From Gelatoporia subvermispora B (lineage: Eukaryota > Basidiomycota > Agaricomycetes > Polyporales > Gelatoporiaceae): 64,000 bases of DNA. The DNA is taken from assembly GCA_000320605.2 (NCBI GenBank), contig KB445798.1, forward strand, positions 1,619,541 to 1,683,540. Direction: 5' to 3'. Positions 11,035 to 24,024 of this stretch are shown piece by piece (position 1 is the stretch's first letter; every line of letters starts with the position of its first letter). The notes under the pieces are model-generated. The model did no database searches and was not told where the DNA came from. It worked only from the letters and a program-made list of their open reading frames with translations. The translations under genes were made by a program, and so were the position numbers.

Positions 11035-12942
11035 AAAAAGGGGACAGACGGCGGAAGCTTTCAGAAGTGTATTTGTACAGTGAATTCCCCGTGTAAACTG
11101 GGCATACTTCGGTTCGCTTAGCGCTACTGTGCTGCTCAGGTACCTAAGCCCTCAAGCTAGCTACACAATTGTCATAGATGCCACTCACTGCAACAAGGTA
11201 CCCTGCCTCCTTGCGTTCCCAGCGACAACTTCAAGCAATCCATCATCAATTCGTACTCGACACAGTCTACGCAAAACTCATCTTATCGGTCCTCCAGCCT
11301 CAGGATGCTAATTACACCTAATCACATCAAGGACTGTGAATACTATTATGCCAACAATGACTTCAAGACATGGACATCTCCTTCAGTGTTTGATCGAAAC
11401 AAATGTCTCGTTTGTCACCGATAGAGATGGGAATCACGGCCCGTGATTCCCATCTCTATCCCACCGATTGCCGCATTTGCCACACATTTGCCAGGCCCAA
11501 AATTGGTCGAGCAATTGCCATTTGCCGGCAAATGCCTTGTGGTTCAATTGCCCACAGCACTAATCACGGGGAGCCGTTGAGCGCCTGCTTCAAGTCCGAC
11601 TATTCAGATTGCCGCCACATAGACCCTGTCGAGCTGGCGTCCCAAACCGAAATCTCATCCAACCGCGACTCTACCATTTGCGCTCAACATCTGGAACAAC
11701 TGATGGAGAGAGTAGCTTGTACTTTGAACAGCGCTTCAAGCTTCCTTGAGAATCCCTCCCAGAAACGTCTAGCTGGCGAATTTCTCCTTGGAACGGCAAT
11801 TTTGAGGCTGGCTTTGCTAGACGATACTAGACACCAGAGCTCACTTGAGATACTGGTCTTGAGCTCGGATGTGTGCACGATTACTGCAATGGTCAGCTCA
11901 CCGTTCATCTTGTTGCGATCTTGGCAGATGCCGGCGACCATTAGAACTTCCGCACACAAGCCTCCAGAAGTCTTCTGATACTGCCTGGACCAACTATCCT
12001 ACTATCCCCGGCCATCCATCGCACCATCCGCGCTCGGCCGAAAATTTTGCGCATCCGGAACTGTTCGCTAAAATGGAACTTTCTCAGCGCCACCTGCGCT
12101 GCCTGTGCGCCCAGGAATCATTGGGCTGCTTCGTAATATGGAGCTGGCTGCACATGTCCTCGCATGCCTCGGCAGTTCGCACTTCCCAGCTATGCCGCAA
12201 GATAAGCTCGTGTATCCACGGACGATAGTCAAGACCCAACGAGAGTCTCTACGGTTGAATCGAGAGCACGCGACACGCCCAACTACATTCGGGCGGTAAC
12301 TCCACTAGTCTCCCGCCGTCCGACGCAGCTGTCGCCCACAGGGTTCCAGCGCTTGTCCAAGGTTCAGAATGCATTGCCTTTACTGGACGCTTATTACGAC
12401 CTACCCGAGAGTCGCACTGGTCATCCTCATCAGCAAGATGACAGCTTGTGACAGTGCCTAGGGTATCTCACCCGAGACACAGGGCGCCGTCAAGTCGAAC
12501 CGGCTGGATAACTCAACTACCCAGTAAATGCAACTTGCATCGGTAACTGGCCACGCATAAAAACCGCATTTTCGTTGACAGGCAACCACCGGGCAAACTT
12601 TATTACGACAATTCTGTCCTTCGATCACTGCCCCACGGTGATCTGAGAAACGGGGAATTTGCCAACCCGCCGCTGAGCCCGCAGCTCAAAGTAGCTGCAG
12701 CATGCCGTGAACAGATCAGCTCAGCCTTGTCAGGCTATCACTGTCAGATCCGACGACATATATGGGCGCTGTGGCAGCGCGGCAGGCACCTTGACTAACC
12801 CCGCCCTTCCTGCTCCTCAATTCCTCCTGGTAGTGTTAGACCGCACCGGCTTCTTCGAGCGCGCGCACCTGGCTTCTGCCGCGCTGGTATACATCTCCGC
12901 GTTGCGTAGCCTCTTCGCGCGGTCGCCCCCCGCTCGAGGGCG
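11035..12942. other. gene-poor stretch with palindromes, no gene recognised
   Basis: The open frame at 11403-11978 (191 codons) has no recognisable motifs and starts inside a palindrome. The stretch holds the 39-bp palindrome at 11421-11459 and several copies of ATTTGCC or its complement between 11469 and 11540, including the 16-bp palindrome CATTTGCCGGCAAATG at 11519-11534. This looks like the subterminal part of a DNA transposon relic, but no transposase is visible. Confidence 0.5.
11421..11459. repeat. perfect 39-bp palindrome flanked by short direct repeats
   Basis: The arm ATAGAGATGGGAATCACGG (11421-11439), one central C, then its exact reverse complement (11441-11459). CACCGAT occurs at 11416-11422 and again at 11462-11468. 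The outer sequence TAGAGATG resembles hAT transposon termini, so this may be two abutted terminal inverted repeats. Confidence 0.85.
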
Positions 12943-14729
12943 ATGTCCCTCCCGACCATTGTCGCTGGCATAGAACAAGAGATTGTCTCTGCGCTGCGCA
13001 TTGTCTCGCGAATTCGATACTCTGAACGTAGGTCCACATGTCTGTGAGTCGTGATCCGGCGCTGAAATACTGACGATTTTGATTACCGCATTGCGCAGTG
13101 GCATCAAGCACAATCATTGTGTTCGATCATTGTGAGCAACGCGACTCTGTCCTGCAGTCTCGAACGAGCCCTCACGCTTCTCGACGCCAGTGCTGACACT
13201 CGACCAAGAGGTACGACAAATTTCGCGTACCCGGAGAAGCTGCCTCTGACGGTGCCACCTTTCTAGATCGAATTGATCTGGGTATGATGCATTGTGGTCT
13301 TCGGTTGAAATGCTCGCAGTAACGGTGAGAAGTAGAGGTCACCATGGTCATTAGGCAAAAGTCTCTTTCTCATGGTCAGTTGACCATCGGCGTGATCATA
13401 ATACGAGAGGGCGAGCTCACTACGCCCCTACAGACGCGCTACTACACCCTTGTCACAGTGATGTGAGTTTGTATGCTATGCATGGCGACAATGACTCACC
13501 TCTGGTAAAATCAGCTTCAATAACTTCGGTAATTCCATTATGCCCATACCTTCAGCACTCGATTTATATGACCTATGTCTAGCCCTCTTCAGCGACGAGC
13601 TAACTACCACTGTGAGTGCGGCCCAGACATCAGGTCGGAGTAATTACTAAAGAGTTTTTTCATCACAGTTGTACGTGATCCTTGGTGTTCACACCTTCTC
13701 GGCGCTAACATACTCGGCAGTTGTATGGACGAATATCTATTGGCCCCCGAAAGTCGCTGCTAATCCTATGGAACAGGTCTGGCTTGGTACCGATGGCAAG
13801 GCTGGACGGGTGTTGTCTCATTTGTCCTGGCGGAGCGTGAGTGGCCAATATCGTCCTGTTTCCCCGCACTCATATGCCCGAAGTCATTCTGCAGTTGCGG
13901 CTATACGCTATGTACTCTCTCAATAAGAAAATATTGATCTTCATGGGAACGACATTTCTCATATGCGCTGCGGCTTCGGCCACAATCATGGGTCTAGTGC
14001 TAGCTCATATTCGAGGTAAATCACTCCTACGATTGTTGTCTTGCATTTCTAATTATGAACTGGATAGCGCTACCTAATGAGATACCTGGGACAGCGTTCT
14101 GCGTAGCTATCGACATTCCTCGCGATTTTTTCGCCTTTTGGGTACCGATGCTCGTGTCGGAGAGCATACTCTGCGGACTTGCGCTATACAGGGGCTTGGA
14201 TAACTATCGTCGTGGAGGTACACTCTATCAAAGCGGTAGACATCTCTTTCGGGTTCTCATACGGGACTCTGCTTTCTATTTCGTGGTGTAAGTTTGACAT
14301 CCGAAGCATCGTCCTCGCGTGCCTAACATCAGTTGAACAGCGTGTTTGCGACGTACTTCACCAACGCTCTTATATTCACGCTGGGTTCGGTAAGTACGCG
14401 CAGTTCAGCGTCTCTGCCATCGTTGATCTGTCTATCCATCAACCGTTCAGGAACTTGAGGTGGAAATACCCATCGGCTTCGCTGTGGCACTCTCATGCGT
14501 CATGAGCAACCGCCTTTGTCTAAATGTGCGGGGCATGGTCCGCGAAGAGGTGACATCAATATCCACATCACGACCTCGGCGACAGGACGTGTCCGTCGTT
14601 ACTATCCCGCGTCCAGCTGGCACCCAGAGGTCCACGCACACTGTCACGGTGGGCAGCGGTTCACAGCTCACTGAGTTCGAGATGCTCGAGCTGCGCTCAA
14701 TGCGGGCCGACCCGGTGTCTAGCGTGTAA
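12943..14729 (+). CDS. DUF6533-type seven-helix membrane protein
   Basis: Thirteen short exons can be threaded: 12943-13027, 13099-13131, 13191-13210, 13267-13281, 13336-13374, 13434-13462, 13515-13528, 13583-13615, 13777-13836, 13884-14015, 14068-14287, 14341-14389 and 14451-14729, giving 335 residues in frame. The DUF6533 signature is clear: ASSTIIVFDHLLTLDQEIEL, then IWRSPWSLGKSLFL, RYYTLVTV, WYRWQGWTGVV, ELILQLRLYAMYSLNKK, a helix near FWVPMLVSESILCGLALYRG, and CVMSNRLCLNVRG. The family is a basidiomycete-expanded set of plasma-membrane-type helical proteins of unknown function, topologically like 7-TM receptors. The tail is Ser/Thr/Arg-rich and probably cytosolic. One junction is unsure: a 54-nt piece (13669-13722) could be an extra exon, and the donor at 13616 is weak. 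Confidence 0.82.
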
Positions 14730-16121
<1,392 letters not shown>

Positions 16122-17357
16122 GGTTGCAGCGGAACTAGGATGGATGAAGGTTCGATGGAAGAGGAACGGGGAAGAGTTGCGAGCTCGCAGACTCTCGCGA
16201 CCCTCGAAAACGTTGGACGATGTCGATGATCTGGGGTGATCCGATGTGATCTAATCTAATCTTATCTCCCCTCTAACGCAGTGTGCATTCGCCCTTTCGC
16301 CTCTTGCCCTCTTCTCCTTTATCCGTATTCCAAGTTGTCAAAGTACGATTGATCTATCTCTGGAGTGCCTTGTCAGACTTGCCCAGAAGCTGCTCGACAC
16401 CTCTCGGCTGATCCAGTCATTCGAAGAATGGCCACTGATTACCGCCAGACACCCGGAACTTTGATTGATTGGAGATGAAGCTTCACTCTTTCACCACTGT
16501 GCAGCCATCTGCGCTGCGTCACGCTGAAGAACTCAAACGATCAGATATTTACTCAACTCAGGTGACCGAGAACTGACCTCATTTCTTCGGCGTTGCCTGT
16601 TATATGTCATGACACCCAAGGGTACAATAATGACCGATCATGCGACCTAGCTTCATCGGAACGCCTCAACGGCATTACTCCTGCACCACTGCTTGCGACT
16701 CGAGGTATGCAGCGCAGTCTCCACAGGCTATTGTGCCCTCAAATGTTTCACGCCACCGTTCTTATGCATTTGCTTTTGATGGGCGTCTGTACCTCATGTC
16801 TTGCCTTGTGTACTATTTTTGGCAGCACAGCGTCTACCGAGTGCGATCCTGGCTCACCATCAACACTGCCTTCAACGCCATGACGGAAGATATCACCTGG
16901 ACTACAAACGAGGCAGCGATCTCGTTTCAGCTACGTTTCGATGCGCATCGCGCGCAGCCCTCCCTGAATTTGGAGCATCGTTCTAAGGTCGTTCCGTGAC
17001 ACACCAAGCGGAAGCCGCGGAATTGTGATACGGAACTTTAGAACATTGAAAATGAGGTTTTGATTCTCCGGCGCTAGCGGACCCATCAACAATGGTGCAT
17101 CGTTCGCTCCACGAAGCCGGACTTTCCCTAACCTTTCGCGGCAGGAACCCAGGTTACCCGTCGCCATCGCTCTTGATCACTGCTCGGACTGTTGCCGTAC
17201 TCATCATCTTGCCAATTCAAGGCTCCCGCAAGGCGTGGCCAGGCGCTCGCTGATGCGTATAACAACGTAGCAGCACGATGCACGCCCTTCGTTTCCCTCC
17301 CTCCCGTCTGCTTCCTGACAGCTAGCTTTGTCCTACTTCCTCTTTCACGACGCAATC
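16122..17357. other. divergent intergenic region
   Basis: Upstream DNA shared by TPI (minus) and the aquaporin-family gene (plus). Plus frames at 16593-16883 and 16640-16999 are unremarkable and unsupported. No gene was recognised. Confidence 0.5.
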
Positions 17358-18834
17358 ATGAGCCGGTCACTCAGCACGAATACCATTTTTCATCTCAATG
17401 AGGTGCTGCCACGACCAAGAGTTTTTCAACTATGGGAAAAGCCGAGACGCAGGGTACATTGGATTGTAGAGATGATCGCGGAAATGGTATGTAACTCGTG
17501 CAAGCGTGCTCTCATTTGCTCACAATACAGCAGTTTGGCACATTTTTCTACACATATCTCGGTGTAGGATCAATGGCGTCGTGGGTGTGCGGAACAATAC
17601 TTGGCGTCGCCGGACTTGGAAGTGAGTGCGATAGGCGTGATGATTAGCGAAGCACTCTGACAGCGTGCATACTAGGTCTCTTCCAAGTCGGTGTTGCATA
17701 TGCTATTGGTGTGGTAATGTCGCTTGCCGTTTGTTTGGTGCGTCTCGCTGCCTTTACGATCATGATGGCGGTCAACCTGACTGCATTCATGAAGTCGACA
17801 TCAATGGGATATTTCAACCCCGGTTTCACAGTGCATGCTGTGATTTTCCGCAAATGTACACCTCTCAAAGGACTTCGGTGAAATTCATTACTGTTTCGTA
17901 ATTATCAGCTGACTGACACAACGTCTCAGGCTCATCATCGCTGAAATCCTAGGGGCGTATCTCGCTTGCATGCTCGCGTATATCCAGTATAAGAACCTCA
18001 TCATCGTACGTCCAGACTCCTGAAGTCTCTGACTCAGGCCTGACGTTAATGCTGCGTGAACAGCCAGCGGAGGAAGTGCTGATGGAGAAGCACGAATACA
18101 ACACAACAATGTTCTCTTCTCAAGGCCCTGCTGGTATCTTTGCGCTGTATGCCAGCCCAACAGACAACCTGTTCTACGTGTTGATTAACGAGTTCTGCTG
18201 CGTACGTCCGTTCCACGCTCAAAATCGCTACACACACTCAACGAGAACTCCATACAGGATGTCGTCATCGCCCTTGTTTCTTTCGCCTGTATCGAGCCGA
18301 CGAACTTCCTATGCCCACCATTCATGATGCCATGGGTCCTTGGATTCGCCTTGTGAGTGTCGCGTTACCAATCTTAGTTCATTGCGACTGATAGGGGTAT
18401 CACCGTAGCGCCGGCGTCATCTGGGGCTATGCTCCTGCCGCCTTGTCTGCGAACTCCGCCCGCGACATCGGTGGTCGTCTCGCGGCCTTGACCATTTGGG
18501 GCACAAAAGCTATGGGCGGTCGCTATGCGATTATCGCCGCTGTGACAAACATCCCTGCAACGCTAGTAGCCAGCCTCATCTACGAGCTCGTTTTCAATGA
18601 TGGCAGCAGAAGTGAGTTCTCTGATTCTGGCATCCTCGAGGGCTAGTATTGACCGATATCTCAGCTATCACGCCAATGTTTTACGATTGGTCTGTTAGCA
18701 TGAAGGCGCAGGAAGAGTACATCAAAAATGGCGGTGCATCGTACAAGCCCGTACATGACGCTGATCGGGATGTAGAGGATACGGATTACAGACCATCCTC
18801 GATGTACAAGGAGTACCCTCCAGAGTCAGCATGA
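17358..18834 (+). CDS. aquaporin/glyceroporin family (MIP) channel, divergent pore motifs
   Basis: Exons 17358-17486, 17531-17621, 17676-17737, 17795-17877, 17930-18005, 18064-18201, 18258-18352, 18409-18611 and 18665-18834 give 348 residues. The major-intrinsic-protein fold is seen from the first helix (GTFFYTYLGVGS), the half-helix GYFNPGFTV, the helix ILGAYLACMLAYIQYKN, the loop VVIALVSFACIEPTNF, and the second pore segment NSARDIGGR. Members conduct water, glycerol or small solutes. Here both canonical NPA boxes are changed: the first reads Asn102-Pro-Gly and the second Asn240-Ser-Ala-Arg-Asp. Both pore asparagines are kept, so it may still be a channel with altered selectivity. The C-terminal tail is polar and acidic. 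All nine exons keep frame, arguing against decay. The start could shift slightly because the frame is open upstream of 17358. Confidence 0.88.
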
Positions 18835-20318
18835 TCACGAGTGCGGTTCCTTCGTTCATTCCCTTTGACGCTTTTACGACATGTTCTCTACGCAACTGGA
18901 CCTTGGCATGCACATAGATCACGGGTAGATTATAGTAGTGCATCATTACGAGTCGGCCTCGGACCTGGACATTGAGCAGTGCACTCGATCGTTACCTAGA
19001 TACATGGCGAGTGTTCTGCATGCGTTGGTCCTAAACTGGACGATATACATCCAGATTACACGCGCCTGCATCTTCTAGTCCGACTCGTGCGCACTTGTGG
19101 GACACACCTCATTCGCGAGTCTTTCCTCAACATGCTAGCTAGACGTTCTGCCCGTGGAACTGAGACTCTGTATATGTTCTTTTCTTGCTATCAAGGAAGT
19201 CATGCTAAGCAGATTGTTCACTAGAACCTACAGTCACCCGCAATATACACCGTCTTTGTGGCTCGAGAGGTAACGGTGAAGACTCAGGAGAATTTGTCTT
19301 ACTGGACCAATCGACATGTGAGAAAATAGTGCTGCATGCACGTCGACAGAGCCAGCAGTACTCAGGTACATACGTAGCGTCGCGCAAGAATGCGTCTCTT
19401 AGCCCCACGCAAGATCAGCAACCTGTGCCATACGTATACGCATAAGTCGTCAAATAGCTACGGGCACTTGTCGGGGTTTCCGCCGTTGCGTGGGCATTCC
19501 TACAGTTGTAAAGAGGAAGCTAGACAGACGACCCGAACGACTATGCGTTGGACTCATCTCGCTGATACAACATTGAATGATCGTACTGTAGGATAGAGAG
19601 ATTAGCCACTTGCATTTGCAAACTCGCCTTGCAGTATTCTGGATGATATAATTCGGTCGCAGAGTGGCGGTCTTCAACTTAAGTCCTCGCTTCACGGTAC
19701 TCGAGGTCGCGGGCTCCAATTGAGACGTTCGAGGGGAAGCAAGATGCGTCAATTCGGTGGCGAGACGGCGCCCTTAAATACAGCACAAAGCATGCTCACG
19801 TATTTGGCTTCGGCTGGGACCCAGCCAATGGAAAAACGAGGGGAGGGGAGGATGACGACACAAGGTGAGAGAAGACACAGATGAGTGACGTGCGACGCGA
19901 GACGGGAAGACGGATGCCAGAATAAGTATAAGACCTTCCTAACCTGGATGCTGACGCTCAATATAGCACGCACGCTTCACCTCGACGCGATAACAATATT
20001 CCCGGGGTTGCTCATCAACCGTGTTGCGCAGACAGCCAGAGGAAAGAACCATGCAACCTGTGAGGTATCTCATATCCCCTGGCCAGATATAGATTGACTA
20101 CGTCGATCTGCACGTTAGTGTACTTACTAAACGAAAGGATTCTTCGCACTTCGTCAGACCTGCAATGCATATCGACGCGAAGATTTAGTAGTAATGCATT
20201 CTGACAGGTTAGCTGTACACGAGCAAACATTCGTTTACGACAGTCAATGATACACCTCACTTCAACATCGCGAGCTCGGTCGTTACGTTCTACATCGCGA
20301 GCTCGATCATTACGCAGA
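18835..20318. other. intergenic, nothing recognised
   Basis: No plausible exon chain on either strand. A short imperfect direct repeat (CATCGCGAGCTCG twice, about 27 bp apart, around 20268-20310) lies just beyond the stop of the terpene-cyclase gene. Confidence 0.5.
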
Positions 20319-21928
20319 TTACTCCACCTTCTCAAACGCCTCGATAGCATTAATTGCCATCGCCGTCGCCCATCCCCGACTTCCGATAAGCATACCCGAG
20401 ATTCCATACTTGTAGATCCAGCCAATCTCAAATCCACCATCCTCGCACTGGAGTGCGCGGAGCAAGCGCAAGTCGACTTCGTCCGCGATCCCGAAGTACG
20501 CAAGCACGAGGATGCGCTGCGCATATGCGAGCGTGTCGCCGGGCGAGCCAATGCGTTCCATCGTTCGCACGCGCAGGAGGTTCTTCAGGCGCGCGTGCAC
20601 GGTCGCGTCGTCAGTCGCCTGCAGCAGGCGACTGACGAACCACAGGAAACAGTCGGGCACGTAATAGCGCGTGCCCTCAATGTATGCTCGGTTGTCGAGT
20701 GATTCGACGACGAAGTCGAGCGCTTCGGGTAACTGGTGACCCCGCCCGTGCGAGTAGAAGAGGTGCAGGACGTTGCAGCAGACGCTCGGGTCGAGGCGCG
20801 GCTTGGTGCGGTCGACGTAGGTCTGGATAATGCGCACATCAGGATGATTGGTCTTCGGGCACTGCGCATAAGAAGCGCTTACCCAGGGAAGACCATCGTC
20901 ACTTCGGTTCTCAAGCATGTCGTCCATCAGTTCCTGGACGTGTTCCTCCGGTGGTTTTGTAACGGAGAGACCCATGCAGGTGGTATCATTGTCATCCGGT
21001 AGGAATGCGCCATACGTTAGGACTCCTTCGCCTGCACACGGACGTCAAGCGGTGGCATTCACATATCTCTCTCGCATGCGTACCTTGGAAGAAATTCCAC
21101 CATTTGGGCGGTTCCTCGAAAGAAACCAGGCTCCTGTATAATCCATGAATATCGCGAGTTAGTCAAGATCGACACGTATACGCACCTATCTCCTGTAGCT
21201 TCCAAGATGAGCAATTGTCCGAAGTTCTCCACCATCACAACACCGGTGTCTGTCTCGCAGACGTGCTTTCCTGCGTTGGCGCGCATATAATCCCATGCTC
21301 GCTGAACGGGATCTCCCGCAAGATTACGGAGCGCTCGGATGGCCGGCTTGGCATCTTTCAGCCCAAGCTGCACGCCGTGCATGCCGTATGCTCGAGGTGT
21401 CACGACGTTGTCCAGATCGTGTGACAAGAAAACTGAGGTGTGAGGGTTGACGCCAGCATCAGCGTAAATGGCCTTGTAGAAGCTCGGGTTCGGCATGCGT
21501 TCGCGCACATCGGGAGACGCATAGACTTTGTCGAAGATAGACCACTCTGCATCGGCCTTCTGTCGGAAGAATTCCAAATCGGAAGGTGCCACGTTGAAGG
21601 CGCCATACACGTGCATTGCCCCTCCAGACTGCTCCTTGAGCTCACGGATGGCAGCGAGCAGCGGCTCATTTGGATGTAGCACGTCGCGCACCTTGACCCA
21701 TTCCTCTAGAAGACGATCTGAGGGGATCTCAAATTCTTCTGCGAGAAGACGATAGCACTCCTCCTCATTCATGCGCCCGCGCTCGAAATCGAACCATGTC
21801 TTCGACCAGAAGATCTGGCGCCAAAGCTTGCGCGGAATGCTAGACGGCAGCTCGGAGGGCCAATCGAAGAGAACGTCAGCGACATCGAGGACGTAGTCTG
21901 AGTACGTGCGGGGAGGGGGAGGGGGCAT
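20319..21928 (-). CDS. HAD-like / class II terpene cyclase fusion (drimane-type synthase family)
   Basis: Minus-strand exons 21186-21928, 21084-21133, 20883-21031 and 20319-20822 give 481 residues. The first half is a haloacid-dehalogenase-like fold: the motif region YVLDVADVLFDW near the N-terminus, a cap helix with FDFERGRMNEEE, VYGAFNVA, and the late motif SVFLSHDLDNVVTPRAYGMH. The second half carries Asp278-Asn-Asp-Thr-Thr (PDDNDTT), the DxDTT acid of class II (protonation-initiated) terpene cyclases, then TYVDRTKPRLDPSVC and GGFEIGWIYKYG. This domain order matches the fungal HAD-type cyclases known from drimenol and astellolide-type pathways, which cyclise farnesyl diphosphate and may also dephosphorylate the product. 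No P450 or other tailoring gene is beside it. An ATG 33 nt upstream is an alternative start. The exact product cannot be read from sequence. Confidence 0.86.
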
Positions 21929-24024
21929 GATGTCGTGAAAGGGGCCTTTGTGAGTATGCAAGAGATCGCATCATGGCATTGAAATACGGCTCCGAATCGG
22001 CAGCAGAAGTATCGTGCTCGTACCACTCTGTCTCCGCGTACGGACGATGCATATTTCAGGATTGCACAGTTGCTAAGAAATTAAGATCAGGTGACAAGAA
22101 CAGCCAGGGTGCATCAAATATGTCTGTACCTTTGATCACAGCAAATAGGTTAGTTGTCATCCCTTGTCATCCAGTCACGATTTGCAGTATTCCGGTCGTA
22201 CGATGAGTCGTTCGCATTCTCGTCATCTCCGACCGACGGCTGTGCCGAGTCGCTCGCCCAGTGACGTCGCCATGGCCATGATACTGGATCAGCGAGTGAA
22301 AAATGCTTCCTGGGCATGAGCGCGTGAAATGGTCAAGGCTCGCGCGCACGTTCAGGGAGCTGTGTCGCCGAGTAAATATGTTACCGAGTAGAGTGAGTTG
22401 GTAGCATGAGAGCATGGCCCAGCGCTTGTCATTGCCTTTTGAGAACACTTGCGCCATATATGGCAATTTGATCGATCGGGCTGCGCACGACTGTGGCTGG
22501 ATTTACTTACCGACGCCACACTTGAAGTGAACACGGCTCCTCTCGTATACATCAAACCAACATACCCTCCAACCCGCTGCTTGAACAATTCTCAGACTCT
22601 TTTGTTGCGCGCAAGATTCTCTGGCATCGTTTTGGGGCCTGAAAACCTGAATCATTGATTTCGAAGCTATGGAATGTTCAAGATGAATCATGAACCCAGT
22701 CGACCTCAGCTTCGACTTTAGAAAGTCAGTAATTTCCACTACACATGCCAGCTCTGGCTTTAACACGGTGTCTCAAGCATGGAGTCACTCAAAATTACAT
22801 CAGGTATGCAGCATGTATTATTGTTGCGGGGGCGCTTTCTTCCATTGTTAATCCTCTGCATTCGTATGATTGCCTCGGACCGGCACATTATCGCGAAGGG
22901 AGATTTGAGGAGCCATGCTCCATAAGAATAAGAATCAGTGCTCGCCACAAATCAGATTAAATGTCACATCTACATCATAGAAAATCCGAGGGGCTCATGC
23001 TATGTTGGTTTCTTGGAAGCCAGGCGTAGGACCACGAAGATCATGCGTCGCATACATCACTGACCGGATGTTCCAAGTTGAACTTCTGCACAAGTGGTGA
23101 GAAACGTACATATATTTAGTCACAACCAGGCTCATAACCAGCGAATGGTGACTCTCAACAGGGTGACACATATATTTTTACGCGTCGTGACTTACCCTCT
23201 TGTATCAGGGAAGCTGTTACTACTGCGCTGGAGCGGCTACCGTTGCACTTTTGTGGGCGCTGCCACCAGCTCTGTAGAGCGCGGAAGTTTGGAAGGACTT
23301 ACAAATGGGTAGTGAGTGAGTATATAGTGGCCTTGTCCGAGGTAATCGTGCTCCCCCTACAGCGAGTTTACATGGGATCAAGTTCTAAGTCACCGGACCT
23401 ATATCGAACTGGGTGCTTAAGAACTTTCCCTGGCATTTGATTGCGCGTCTGACATTCAAGATGAAATTATCTGGCTCTCGTTCCAGAAATCCTGATGTCA
23501 AAGCCTTGAGTGCTTCAGTCATCTTCCCTGCAGGTACGACCCTCTGTCTAGCGTCAGATGTCTTTCCCTTTCCTGCCCGGCGCTGAAGTGAGGAGCCGAT
23601 GCTACTCATCCATGGGACGGTACGCCGTGTCCGGCAGCAAATGTACTGTCACTGTGAAGCGTATCAGGTGAGTCTCGATTCATTGACGTGGCGACAGATT
23701 GGTTCGATAGCGACGGGTTCCCTGAGTGACATATGTTTTAGGTCTTCATAATTGTCTGAACATATGCTCTCTGGACTCTCAGAGTTGTGGGCGTATGAGA
23801 ATTGGTCGAGTCTCAATTGTGTGTTCATGACATTTTTGGTCACGTGTCCTTGACCGAGTAAGGCACTGCTTGTCGGCAGGCTGTCTTCACTGCCGACGGG
23901 GTGCAATGAATATCCAAGGTGTGCACGTTCTCGCTATTCTCGCTACATACCCGAGGCCACTCGATACCTACAAATTTTTGTTGTTCTACGATCGGCCTCC
24001 AACGTCCTTACGTCGACATCTGCG
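21929..24024. other. intergenic, nothing recognised
   Basis: About 2.1 kb with only short unsupported frames on both strands. It contains the 5' regions of the terpene-cyclase gene (minus) and of the DUF6535 gene (plus). Confidence 0.5.

Noticed and set aside
11403..11978. 191-codon plus frame as a gene
   Set aside because: It starts inside the palindrome, has no motif, and no transposase signature (DDE or hAT dimerisation) is visible.
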